DNA from: Acidobacteriaceae bacterium
Lineage (GTDB): Bacteria > Acidobacteriota > Terriglobia > Terriglobales > Acidobacteriaceae
Direction of reading: 5' to 3'
DNA length: 64,000 nucleotides
Assembly: GCA_003134855.1 (NCBI GenBank)
Contig: PLCS01000004.1
Location: forward strand, 1-64,000
Shown here: piece after piece, positions 27,501 through 35,367 of the stretch
Layout: every line of letters starts with the position of its first letter
How positions within the stretch are numbered: the first letter of the stretch is position 1
Notes under the pieces: model-generated
The model's input: only the letters and a program-made list of their open reading frames with translations
Databases searched by the model: none
What the model was told of the DNA's origin: nothing
Made by a program: the position numbers and the translations under genes

Positions 27501-27521
27501 CCCCGGCAGAGCCGGGGGTTT
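27501..27521 (+). terminator. GC-rich hairpin with T-tail
   Basis: CCCCGGC-AGA-GCCGGGG is followed by GTTTTCCC, the form of an intrinsic terminator on the + strand. No plus-strand gene is visible directly upstream, so it may belong to a lost gene. Confidence 0.45.
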
Positions 27522-27595
27522 TCCCGTTTGTAACAAAAATACCCCAATAGTACCCCTTGTCTAGCGTGGCTGCACTTGGATGCATCTGGATGCGG

Positions 27596-27635
27596 AAAGA
27601 CGAAAGGCCTAGCAAATGCTAGGCCTTTCGTCTTT
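27596..27635 (-). terminator. Perfect 18-bp hairpin downstream of tRNA-Ser
   Basis: AAAGACGAAAGGCCTAGC and GCTAGGCCTTTCGTCTTT are exact inverse copies around a loop of AAAT. It begins 38 bases after the 3' end of tRNA-Ser (minus strand) and ends in TCTTT, so it is the probable tRNA terminator; its symmetry (A-run on one side, T-run on the other) would let it work in both directions. Confidence 0.7.
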
Positions 27636-27672
27636 CTATTGAATGTCTTTGGGATGTTCTTGGAAGGGTTCC

Positions 27673-27762
27673 TGGCGGAGAGAGTGGGATTCGAACCCAC
27701 GGTACTCGTTAAAGTACACACGCTTTCCAAGCGTGCGCCTTAAACCACTCGGCCATCTCTCC
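27673..27762 (-). tRNA. tRNA-Ser (anticodon GGA)
   Basis: On the minus strand the acceptor GGAGAGA pairs with TCTCTCC, the anticodon stem CACGC/GCGTG encloses TTGGAAA with anticodon GGA, a long variable arm (about GTACTTTAACGAGTAC) marks it as class II, and the T arm is GTGGG-TTCGAAT-CCCAC. The discriminator is G and CCA is encoded. Confidence 0.97.
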
Positions 27763-27982
27763 GCGGAGTGGCGTCTCATTCGACTGTACCACACTACACC
27801 GGCTGCATCGCATCTTATTGAACAGACAATAGATGCATCTTGCAAACCGTCTTCGATGCGGTGCTGTATGAGCCTCATCGCGGAGCTGTTCCTGTGGAGC
27901 GTCTCAGTCAGCTCGTCAGCCAGGGATCAGTTGACGCCCCTTCGATCAAGAACGCGAGGTTGCCGGATGCGGGCGAGGGCAA

Positions 27983-28378
27983 CTACTCGAACTCAACAAC
28001 GACCTGACCAACCTTCACGGAGTCGCCCGGCGCCACCCGCACATTCTTCACCTTTCCCGCGTTGTGCGCTGTAACATTGGTTTCCATCTTCATGGCTTCC
28101 AGCAGCATGATCGGAGCGTTCGCCTGAACCATCTGCCCCGGCTCGACGTTCACCTTGATGACGATGCCCGTAACAGGACTGCGGCAAAGCTTATCTTCTC
28201 CTGCATTTTCCACGGCCGCCGGGACCGGAGTTTGCGCGCTGGCAATCGGCGCCGGCTGAGCCGCCGCTGGAAGCGGCTGATGAGTCGCATAACTCGGATG
28301 GCGCGGGCTCGCGTCATCTTCCAGGACTTCCACTTCGACTTCGTACGTCTTTCCGTCAATTCCAACCTGAAGCTTCAA
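27983..28378 (-). CDS. Biotin carrier protein, transcarboxylase 1.3S-like
   Basis: I chose a TTG start at 28378 because AAGGAAG lies 8 bases upstream and the product then begins MKLQVGIDGKTYEVEVEV, as in the 1.3S subunit of propionibacterial transcarboxylase. A Pro/Ala-rich linker (about 30-60) leads to the biotinyl domain (about 64-131) with LLEAMKMETNV; Lys97 is the biotin attachment site. The 131 residues match the family length of about 120-140. It is the last gene of the set and would carry the carboxyl group between the 12S and 5S subunits. An ATG at 28396 would add six residues. Confidence 0.9.
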   Translation of the reverse strand: MKLQVGIDGKTYEVEVEVLEDDASPRHPSYATHQPLPAAAQPAPIASAQTPVPAAVENAGEDKLCRSPVTGIVIKVNVEPGQMVQANAPIMLLEAMKMETNVTAHNAGKVKNVRVAPGDSVKVGQVVVEFE

Positions 28379-28414
28379 GGGCCAACTTCCTTTCATCGCG
28401 GGGCTTTCCTTGAG

Positions 28415-28792
28415 CTAACCCCTGAATCGCAACTGATGAGAGGCGTGAACAGAGACCCGCCCCTGTAGAGACCATGGATTCGCGCCTTCAAATGCCGGCC
28501 GCAGCATCTTTGCCGAGCGGATGCGAACCTTCTTGCCTAGAAATGCTGTCACCGCCGCGGCAATTACCACTAGCATCTCCGGCGTAACTTCCTCATTTTT
28601 TTTATGAACCTCTTCCATGGCCACAGAAGCCGGAGCCGCGGCTTCGGCAACAGGAGCAGCCGCCGGCTGACTTAGCTCCGCCACTCGGGCTTCCAGAGCC
28701 TTGAATGCGGCGGCTAACTCGCTCAGTTGGCCTTCGGCGGTTTGTTGCCGTTCTGAAACAGCCTGAATTAATTCTGTCAAATCCACTGCCAC
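28415..28792 (-). CDS. Transcarboxylase-associated small subunit (OadG-like region)
   Basis: The GTG start has GAGGAG 6 bases upstream. The 125 residues consist of an N-terminal coiled-coil-like part (LAAAFKALEARVAELSQ), an Ala/Pro linker, and a C-terminal part TPEMLVVIAAAVTAFLGKKV followed by ANPWSLQGRVSVHASH. The same pattern (coiled coil, VLTAISAAVAAYLG, W..xGR..xxH) is what I recall for the small protein encoded next to the 12S subunit in Propionibacterium. It may hold the 12S core and the biotin carrier together. The hydrophobic stretch also resembles OadG/MmdD membrane helices, so membrane attachment is possible. Confidence 0.75.
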   Translation of the reverse strand: MAVDLTELIQAVSERQQTAEGQLSELAAAFKALEARVAELSQPAAAPVAEAAAPASVAMEEVHKKNEEVTPEMLVVIAAAVTAFLGKKVRIRSAKMLRPAFEGANPWSLQGRVSVHASHQLRFRG

Positions 28793-28805
28793 GCGCGACT
28801 CCTCA

Positions 28806-30371
28806 TCATAAGGGAATTAATCCATGTTTCTTCCCGGGGCGTAACTCCCGCTTGGTGTGCAGCGATTCAAGTGACTTCGCCAGAACCTTCCTGGTATCGG
28901 CCGGATCGATAATGTCATCCACCAGCCGGCGGCCAGCCGCAACATATGGATTGGAAAACGTCTCTCGATACTCGTCCACCAGTTCCTGGCGGCGGACGGC
29001 TTTATCCGCGGCTGAGTCGATTTCACGCCGGAAGACGATCTCGGCCGCGCCCTCGGCGCCCATAACCGCGATCTCGGCTGTGGGCCAGGCTATCACCCGG
29101 TCCGCGCCCAGATCCTTGCAGCACATGGCGATATACGCGCCTCCGTAGGCCTTGCGTAACACCACAGTAATCTTCGGAACCGTGGCCGCCGAGTAAGCAA
29201 ACAATAGCTTGGCGCCGTGGCGAATGATGCCTCCGCGCTCCTGTTCGACTCCGGGAAGAAAGCCCGGCACATCCACAAATGTTATCAGCGGAATATTAAA
29301 TGCATTGCAGAAGCGAACAAAGCGCGCCGACTTATCGGAGGCATTGATGTCCAGCACGCCGGCCAGATGATTCGGCTGGCTGGCGATAATGCCGACAGGG
29401 CGGCCTTCGAGCCGTCCGAAGCCAATAACAATGTTTGCGGCAAATTCCGGTTGGATTTCAAGAAATTCCTGATAATCCAGAACGCGCTTGATCACATCAC
29501 GCACATCATATACAGCCTTATTATCGACCGGAACAATCCCACCCATCTCTGGATCGGAATCGATCGGCAGGTTATAAGCAAAACGGGGCGCATCCTCAAG
29601 GTTGTTGGAGGGCATGAAACTAAGCAGACGCCGGCAAAGCTGAGTCGCTTCCTCGTCGTTCTGAGCGATCAGGTGAACCACGCCCGAACTCATCTGCGCG
29701 TGAGGCCCGCCCAGCTCCTCATCGCTGACGACCTCGCCAGTAACCTGTTTGATCACCTTCGGCCCGGTGATGAACATCCGCGCCTGATTTGTCTGAATCA
29801 CAAAGTCAGTCAGCGCCGGGCTATAAACAGCGCCGCCCGCGCACGGTCCGCAGATGATTGAAATCTGCGGCACCACTCCGGATAACAGAACATTGTGATA
29901 GAAAACTCGGCCATAACCCGCCAGGCTGTCAATGCCCTCTTGAACGCGCGCGCCGCCGGAGTCGTTGATCACTACGAACGGGCTGCCCGTCTTCAGTGAC
30001 AGGCGCATCATATCGACCACCTTGTCGTTGTGCGTCTCTCCAGCCGAGCCGCCGCCCACGGTAAAATCCTGGCTGGCAAGATGCACCTGGCGCCCGTCGA
30101 TCTTCGCGCATCCGGTCACCACGCCATCGGCCGGCATCTCCTTGCCGGCCATTCCAAAATATGTGGACCGATGAAGGGCAAAGACTCCTATCTCCTGAAA
30201 ACTTCCTGGGTCCACTAGACTTGCAACTCGTTCCCGCGCCGTCAGCTTTCCGGATGCGTGCTGTTTCTCGATGCGCTCCGCGCCGCCGCCTAGTTTAAGC
30301 TCCGCGCGCTTAGCGCCAAGGCTGGTTACCTTTTCGGCCATGGTCTTCAGACTTTCTGCTTGCTTTGCCAT
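28806..30371 (-). CDS. mmdA: Methylmalonyl-CoA carboxyltransferase 12S-like subunit (MmdA family)
   Basis: This 521-residue acyl-CoA carboxyltransferase begins after AGGAG and has both crotonase-like halves. Characteristic stretches are GGGAERIEKQHASGKLTARE, DGVVTGCAKIDGR, GGARVQEGIDSLAGYG with the first oxyanion region, SGVVPQISIICGPCAGGAVY, PGFLPGVEQERGGIIRHGAK and LRKAYGGAYIAMCCKDLGAD. It moves carboxyl groups between biotin and propionyl-CoA/methylmalonyl-CoA. The sequence alone would also fit a propionyl-CoA carboxylase beta chain or a Na+-pumping decarboxylase, but no biotin carboxylase and no OadB-like pump is encoded here; the neighbours favour transcarboxylase. Confidence 0.92.
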   Translation of the reverse strand: MAKQAESLKTMAEKVTSLGAKRAELKLGGGAERIEKQHASGKLTARERVASLVDPGSFQEIGVFALHRSTYFGMAGKEMPADGVVTGCAKIDGRQVHLASQDFTVGGGSAGETHNDKVVDMMRLSLKTGSPFVVINDSGGARVQEGIDSLAGYGRVFYHNVLLSGVVPQISIICGPCAGGAVYSPALTDFVIQTNQARMFITGPKVIKQVTGEVVSDEELGGPHAQMSSGVVHLIAQNDEEATQLCRRLLSFMPSNNLEDAPRFAYNLPIDSDPEMGGIVPVDNKAVYDVRDVIKRVLDYQEFLEIQPEFAANIVIGFGRLEGRPVGIIASQPNHLAGVLDINASDKSARFVRFCNAFNIPLITFVDVPGFLPGVEQERGGIIRHGAKLLFAYSAATVPKITVVLRKAYGGAYIAMCCKDLGADRVIAWPTAEIAVMGAEGAAEIVFRREIDSAADKAVRRQELVDEYRETFSNPYVAAGRRLVDDIIDPADTRKVLAKSLESLHTKRELRPGKKHGLIPL

Positions 30372-30403
30372 CCCTGCTCCTAAAGCCGTCGGCTTTATAT
30401 CTT

Positions 30404-31909
30404 TTATCTCTCCGGTGCCACGGTTACCCGGTGCTCGTTGCCATTCAGCGTAATCAGATAGCTCACTTTGGCGCTCAATGACCCTCCGCCGCCGGCTGCC
30501 GTCGGTGTTTTCTGCTCTGGTGTTTTGCTCGCAGGATCCTTGCCCAAATTCTTGCGCCCCTGGGCGCGGCTCAAAAAGAACTTAGGAGCGACCTGCGGGA
30601 ACATGGCATAAGTCAATACATCCTCATCGCTGCCATTCGCTCCCGGCAAGGCATTCGCCGCCGCGCTCAAGTTATCCCACTCCGGCGTAAGCAGGTCGGC
30701 GGGACGAACCGTAATCGCCGGCTTCTTCGCATGAACCTCAGCCTGTTTCAGCACCTCGGGATTCTTTTCGCCGATCGTGGATCCATAGTAACCCAGCATC
30801 AGGTCGGAAAACTCCCCGGTCAGTACTTTGTACTTACCCATCAGGACATTAAAGACAGCCTGCGAACCTACAATCTGGCTCGTAGGCGTGACCAGAGGCG
30901 GATAGCCGGAATCCTTGCGAACCCTGGGTACCTCCTCAAGTACCTCCTTCAGCCGGTCGCCCGCGCCCTGACCTTTCAGTTGGCTTTCCATGTTAGAAAT
31001 CATTCCACCTGGAATCTGACTCTTGAATATTTCCGTGTCCACGCCGGTATTCTCGCTGAAAAACTCTTTATAACGTGGACGGATTTGAGCAAAATGGGCC
31101 GACACGCGCAGAACACGCTCCAGATCGACGCGGGTCTCGTAGCCGGTTCCTGCCAGTAACTCGATCATGCTTTCCGTCGGGTTATGCCCCGGTCCCAGGG
31201 ACAAGGAACTGACAGCGGTATCCACAATGTCGCAGCCCGCCTCGATGGCTTTCATCAGAGAGACCAGAGTTACTCCGGTCGTGGCGTGCGTATGGACATG
31301 AACCAGCGTGTCGGCGCCGCATCTCCGCTTGATGGCCTTCACCAGATCGTATGCGGGCTGCGGCCTCAGCAGAGCGGCCATATCTTTGATGCAAATCGAG
31401 TCGCATCCCATCTCCCGCAGTTGCTCGGCCATCTCGGCAAAGGCCTCCACAGTGTGCAGGGGGCTGACGGTATAACAAATAGCGCCTTGCGCGTGTTTGC
31501 CGGTCTTCTTCACCGCATCAATGCTGGTCTTGAGGTTGCGCGGGTCGTTCAGCGCGTCGAAGATACGGAAAACATCGATCCCGTTCTGTGCGGACTTCTC
31601 CACAAAGCGCTCGACAACCCCGTCTTCGTAGTGCCGGTAGCCCAACAGGTTTTGGCCGCGTAACAGCATCTGCAAGCGGGTCTTGGGCATCAGCTTGCGG
31701 AAGGTGCGCAGCCGCTCCCACGGATCCTCATTCAGAAAGCGGATACAGGAATCGAAGGTTGCGCCTCCCCAGCACTCCACCGACCAGTAGCCGGCATTGT
31801 CGAGGTCTTCGCAGACCGGAATCATGTCGTCCAAAGCCATCCGCGTGGCGAGCAGGCTCTGATGTGCATCTCGAAGCGCGAGTTCTGTAATCTCAACAAT
31901 ACGGGACAT
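30404..31909 (-). CDS. Transcarboxylase 5S-like subunit (pyruvate/oxaloacetate carboxyltransferase)
   Basis: The ATG at 31909 (GGGGAG upstream) gives 501 residues beginning MSRIVEITELALRDAHQSLL. The TIM-barrel metal site is visible: LRDAHQS (Asp), IKDMAALLRPQ (the Lys that is carbamylated in the family) and VHTHATTGV (two His). CWGGATFDSCIRFLNEDPWE, NLLGYRHYEDGVVERFV and FKSQIPGGMISNMESQL match the 5S subunit closely. Unlike OadA or PycB it has no C-terminal biotinyl domain; it ends in a short NGNEHRVTVAPE-like strand, as 5S does. It transfers carboxyl from biotin to pyruvate, or the reverse, and is the first gene of the set. Confidence 0.92.
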   Translation of the reverse strand: MSRIVEITELALRDAHQSLLATRMALDDMIPVCEDLDNAGYWSVECWGGATFDSCIRFLNEDPWERLRTFRKLMPKTRLQMLLRGQNLLGYRHYEDGVVERFVEKSAQNGIDVFRIFDALNDPRNLKTSIDAVKKTGKHAQGAICYTVSPLHTVEAFAEMAEQLREMGCDSICIKDMAALLRPQPAYDLVKAIKRRCGADTLVHVHTHATTGVTLVSLMKAIEAGCDIVDTAVSSLSLGPGHNPTESMIELLAGTGYETRVDLERVLRVSAHFAQIRPRYKEFFSENTGVDTEIFKSQIPGGMISNMESQLKGQGAGDRLKEVLEEVPRVRKDSGYPPLVTPTSQIVGSQAVFNVLMGKYKVLTGEFSDLMLGYYGSTIGEKNPEVLKQAEVHAKKPAITVRPADLLTPEWDNLSAAANALPGANGSDEDVLTYAMFPQVAPKFFLSRAQGRKNLGKDPASKTPEQKTPTAAGGGGSLSAKVSYLITLNGNEHRVTVAPER

Positions 31910-32094
31910 GGGCAACTCCCCAAAAAAATAGCCCTCAACAGAAGTCCAGTTCTCAAGACCGTGTCGATGGGCCTGCGCAGCCGTGCATCCAACCTCTCTC
32001 ATACTATCGAAGCCGGGTCAAGAGGTAAAGCCCCCCCCGTTCGGCCGACAATAATATCGTACATGGTGTCCACTCATTGATTGGATGATATATG

Positions 32095-33312
32095 TTACGG
32101 GTTGAAGGAACGAACGTCCGCGAGCCGGACGCCGAGCGTGCGCTGGCAGACGGCGTCCAGTTGTAACTCGGTTCCCTCAAAGTGCAGCGTGCGATGCGTG
32201 TGCTCAAGCGCCTCGTTGGATTTAAGTTCGCGGGCGGGCGAAGACGACTCTAACTCGTAGAAGTGGCCAAGCTGCCCTCCGCCGGGCGCAGCCGGTCCAT
32301 CGTTGTATGTGTTGGCCACATCGCCGTGAAATGGATTCTCCTGAATCTTCCATGCGGAATTCACATACATTTCGGCTCCGGACGGCTGATTGTATTGCAC
32401 GATGGTCAGTACATTATTCTGGCCGTCATAACTGCCGAGAATACCTTTGGCGCGCTGCGGACTCAGGCCGAGCTTGCTGCGGTAATTGGAATCTCCCTTG
32501 AAGTAAACTACATCTTTCCCAATGAAAATGCGATCTTCGGGAACAGTTCCGAAGTAATCGGTGGTAACAGGAATGCCGAATTCAGCTTCAGACCCGGCGC
32601 GAATCGGAAGTATGACCGTGCTGCGCGGAGTAGATTGAAATTGACCCAGAACCCACAACGAAAGCAGGCCGGTTTCCTTACGATGGCTCTGCGAAACAAG
32701 ATTGGTGAGCTTGTTCTCCGACTCATAACCAACGACCTTCACTCCATCCACCGCATCGATGCCCAGCCCCTTCCAGATCTGCTCGCCGTTGAGCAGGCTA
32801 ACCTCCCGTTCGAGCCGCAATTCGAACTTCGTTCCCGTAAAATTCGTCAGCGAGAAATCGTGCTGGAAGGCCACCGAGGCCTTGCTCTGGCCGACAATCT
32901 CATAGGGGTCGGTGTCGAGCGGCGCAGGCGTGAACCAGTGTTCTAGATCAAAGGGTACGCCGGGAGCAAAGAAAATCGAAAACTGTCCGCCTTCAGGGCC
33001 CAGCCATATTCGGTCTTCGCCGCCCACGGAGTTTACGTGCTGCACGATCTTTCCCGATGCGATTAGCTCACGGTTGACCCAGCCGTAGCCGAAACCATTC
33101 GCGCCGGCAACAGAGCTGGTTAGAACGCGGCCTTGCATGGCAGGCCACACAGCAATCGATGCGCCGCTGTTCTCATCAGTGAGAACGACCAGTTTGCTGT
33201 GCCGCTCCACAAACGAGACAACTTCGCCGAAACTGTTCTCGTTCGTTTGCTGGGCGGACGCGAGGCCGCCATCGATTGCGGCCTGGGAGGATGAAGAGAT
33301 ACTGTCAGTCAT
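32095..33312 (-). CDS. DUF6786 family protein (sugar-epimerase-like fold)
   Basis: The 405 residues start after AGGAG (7 bases upstream). Phrases such as GEDRIWLGPEGGQFSIFFAP and DFSLTNFTGTKFELRLEREV look like a beta-sandwich related to aldose epimerases, and I recall the family name DUF6786 for this protein type, without proven function. There is no signal peptide, so it is cytoplasmic. It lies downstream of a fucose-type symporter on the same strand and probably belongs to the same sugar pathway. Confidence 0.7.
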   Translation of the reverse strand: MTDSISSSSQAAIDGGLASAQQTNENSFGEVVSFVERHSKLVVLTDENSGASIAVWPAMQGRVLTSSVAGANGFGYGWVNRELIASGKIVQHVNSVGGEDRIWLGPEGGQFSIFFAPGVPFDLEHWFTPAPLDTDPYEIVGQSKASVAFQHDFSLTNFTGTKFELRLEREVSLLNGEQIWKGLGIDAVDGVKVVGYESENKLTNLVSQSHRKETGLLSLWVLGQFQSTPRSTVILPIRAGSEAEFGIPVTTDYFGTVPEDRIFIGKDVVYFKGDSNYRSKLGLSPQRAKGILGSYDGQNNVLTIVQYNQPSGAEMYVNSAWKIQENPFHGDVANTYNDGPAAPGGGQLGHFYELESSSPARELKSNEALEHTHRTLHFEGTELQLDAVCQRTLGVRLADVRSFNP

Positions 33313-33392
33313 TAGATTTCTCCTAAAATTGCTTGCAAAACACTAATCGATAGAAGAAAAGGTTGTCAACAGTGAAAAAACATATGCATCCG

Positions 33393-34721
33393 TTACTTAT
33401 TACATATAGTCGAGCCGTGGCAGGCATAATCGCGCGCGCGCGAACCAAAGAAAGCATAGAGTGCGACCACAACATAACCTGCGAGCGGCACCATGTAAGC
33501 CAGTGCAATGCTATGTGTTCTGTCGCTGATGAGTCCCATCAACGGCGTAAGTGTCGCGCCGCCGATAATCGCCATGATGATCATTGAACCGCCAATCTTG
33601 GTGTTGGGGCCTAACTCCTTGATCCCCAGCGCAAAGATTGTCGGAAACATAAGCGACATGAAAAAACTGGTGGCTACCATCGCCCACACGCCAATCCAGC
33701 TTGGATGGAGCACTCCCACCATGACCAGCAACACGTTGATCACCGCATACGAACCCATCAGCAGGTTGGGCCGCACCACGCGCATCAGCGCAGTGGAGAC
33801 GAAGCGCCCGATGCCGAAGGTCACTAAAGAAATGATCAGATAATTTGCAGCAGATTTCTCCGGAAGATGCATATTATCCTGCACATACTGAATCAAATAG
33901 CTCCAGGTGCCTACCTGCGCGCCGACATATGAAAACTGGGCCAGAACCGCCAGCATGAAATGGCGATGCTTAAGAAGGTCGCGGATCTGTCCTTGATCGC
34001 CGCCGTCTTCGTGCTCGCTATGAACAGGTGGAAATTTCTTGAGTAGAATAAGCACGGCCCACACCAGCACCACCGCTCCGAGAAACAAATACGGCTTGAC
34101 GACGCGCATCGTCTCAAAGGTCAGATAGGCCTTATAAGTTCCAGCCGCTTGCTTTGCGGCAATTTCGTCGGGACGCAACTCTATGCCGGAGAAGATAAAT
34201 ATCTTGCCGATGAAGACGCCGGTAATCGCGCCCAGCGGATTGAAGGCCTGAGAAAAGTTCAGCCGCTGCTCGGAAGTCTCCGGAGAACCCATCTGCGCGA
34301 TGAAGGGGTTGGAAGCAGTCTCAAGAAATGACAGGCCTGTGGCTATGACAAAGAGCGCCATCAGAAAAAACCAATATTGTCCAACAATAGCCGCCGGCCA
34401 GAAGAGAATCGTGCCGATCCCGTAAAGCAGCAGGCCGGCGATGAAGCCAAACTTATAACCCAGCTTGCGCATCAGCAGCGCCGCGGGCATGGCCAGCAGG
34501 AAATATCCCATGTAAAACGCCGACTGCAGCAATCCTGCCCGGAAGCGCGTAATCTCGAATGACTTCATGAACTGGCGGATCAGCACATCGTTAAGGTTGT
34601 TGGGAATCGCCCAAAGAAAAAAGAGCACTGTGATCAGAATAAAGAGTGTGATCTGCCCGGTGGGAAAGATCCCGTCCTTGCGAGGCGCGTTACCTGTCAA
34701 ACCCGCATTCAAAACAGACAT
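33393..34721 (-). CDS. fucP: L-fucose:H+ symporter-type MFS transporter
   Basis: The 442-residue protein has twelve membrane spans. The first helix region ITVLFFLWAIPNNLNDVLIR and the motif FETASNPFIAQMG (after GLSF) are typical of FucP, which contains an essential Asp and Asn/Glu in these positions; QSAFYMGYFLLAMPAALLMR is the second-helix signature. It imports L-fucose or a similar 6-deoxyhexose with protons. GAGGAA lies 6 bases before the start. The neighbours are sugar mutarotase, dehydrogenase and reductase genes. Confidence 0.88.
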   Translation of the reverse strand: MSVLNAGLTGNAPRKDGIFPTGQITLFILITVLFFLWAIPNNLNDVLIRQFMKSFEITRFRAGLLQSAFYMGYFLLAMPAALLMRKLGYKFGFIAGLLLYGIGTILFWPAAIVGQYWFFLMALFVIATGLSFLETASNPFIAQMGSPETSEQRLNFSQAFNPLGAITGVFIGKIFIFSGIELRPDEIAAKQAAGTYKAYLTFETMRVVKPYLFLGAVVLVWAVLILLKKFPPVHSEHEDGGDQGQIRDLLKHRHFMLAVLAQFSYVGAQVGTWSYLIQYVQDNMHLPEKSAANYLIISLVTFGIGRFVSTALMRVVRPNLLMGSYAVINVLLVMVGVLHPSWIGVWAMVATSFFMSLMFPTIFALGIKELGPNTKIGGSMIIMAIIGGATLTPLMGLISDRTHSIALAYMVPLAGYVVVALYAFFGSRARDYACHGSTICNK

Positions 34722-34818
34722 AATACATTCCTCGGACCGGCTTCAATGAATAACTGCACCGGCAATTGCTTCATTTATCGATGATACAGCAAACAAACCA
34801 GGTTCCCCATGCTCGTCT

Positions 34819-35316
34819 CTACGGCTTGCTCTCCCCGCACTGGAGGTCCGCTCGCAATCGAGCCTCCGAATCCGCATCCCAGTAACCGCAGTCCAGCTCA
34901 ATAAATACCGAGGTATATGGAATGGCCATCGTTGATTTGATGATGAGGATGGAAAACATCTGCGCGGCACGGTCCAGCTTCGCAATGATCTCTTCGTGCG
35001 GCGTGTAGTTGACAGTTAGTCCTTTCAGTGTGGTTTGCAGCCACTGCAGGTAGCTGCCGACTCCCGGCGCATCCTTCTCGTCGACAAACTCCAGCTCCCG
35101 ATCCACGTAGACGATGGGGCGAACATGCCGGCAGGTGCGCAAGTGAGCCAGTAATGTCTCCAAAGTGGCTTTCTGGCTTTCGCCGGATAGGATTGTTTCG
35201 ATCCCCGGTCTGGATTGGGCGGGATAAGCTGCATCGGCCACTACAAGCCAGTTACGGTGCCCAAACAAAGGCATTCGCTCCTCAATCGTATGCTCCCAAT
35301 CAGGCAAAGGCTTCAT
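34819..35316 (-). CDS. RbsD/FucU family sugar mutarotase-like protein
   Basis: The ATG at 35316 has GGAG 9 bases upstream and yields 165 residues starting MKPLPDWEHTIEERMPLFGH. GHRNWLVVADAAYPAQSRPG and IELDCGYWDADSEARLR are in line with the RbsD/FucU fold, in which the His and Asp/Tyr residues near these positions interconvert pyranose and furanose or alpha and beta sugar forms. It would act on the sugar imported by the neighbouring FucP-type symporter. The protein is longer than FucU (about 140 residues). Confidence 0.75.
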   Translation of the reverse strand: MKPLPDWEHTIEERMPLFGHRNWLVVADAAYPAQSRPGIETILSGESQKATLETLLAHLRTCRHVRPIVYVDRELEFVDEKDAPGVGSYLQWLQTTLKGLTVNYTPHEEIIAKLDRAAQMFSILIIKSTMAIPYTSVFIELDCGYWDADSEARLRADLQCGESKP

Positions 35317-35367
35317 TAACTTACACTCCATATCCAGAATCACGCCGATCGCATTCGAGTTAGCAGT

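Larger units (their letters stand above)
27295..27672. other. 378-bp gap upstream of second efflux operon
   Basis: The region holds the probable promoter area of the efflux operon with a GTGAA-N6-TTCAC dyad (27339-27354), a long imperfect inverted repeat (27410-27473), a GC hairpin followed by T residues (27501-27521) and a perfect 18-bp hairpin (27596-27635) downstream of tRNA-Ser. No coding frame is convincing. The arrangement beside a tRNA-Ser gene resembles the debris of an integrated element, but no integrase is present. Confidence 0.5.

Noticed and set aside
27050..27730. 226-codon minus-strand frame spanning the tRNA-Ser flank
   Set aside because: It runs through the tRNA, the 18-bp hairpin and into the tolC-like gene in the wrong frame; it is an open frame by chance.
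27763..27982. A plus-strand stretch reading as a possible protein fragment between tRNA-Ser and the biotin carrier gene
   Set aside because: The translated text matches no family I know and has no start codon; it is left as plain intergenic DNA.
32031..32038. Run of eight C bases upstream of the transcarboxylase 5S gene
   Set aside because: It is outside any chosen coding sequence and too isolated to be claimed as a phase-variation site.
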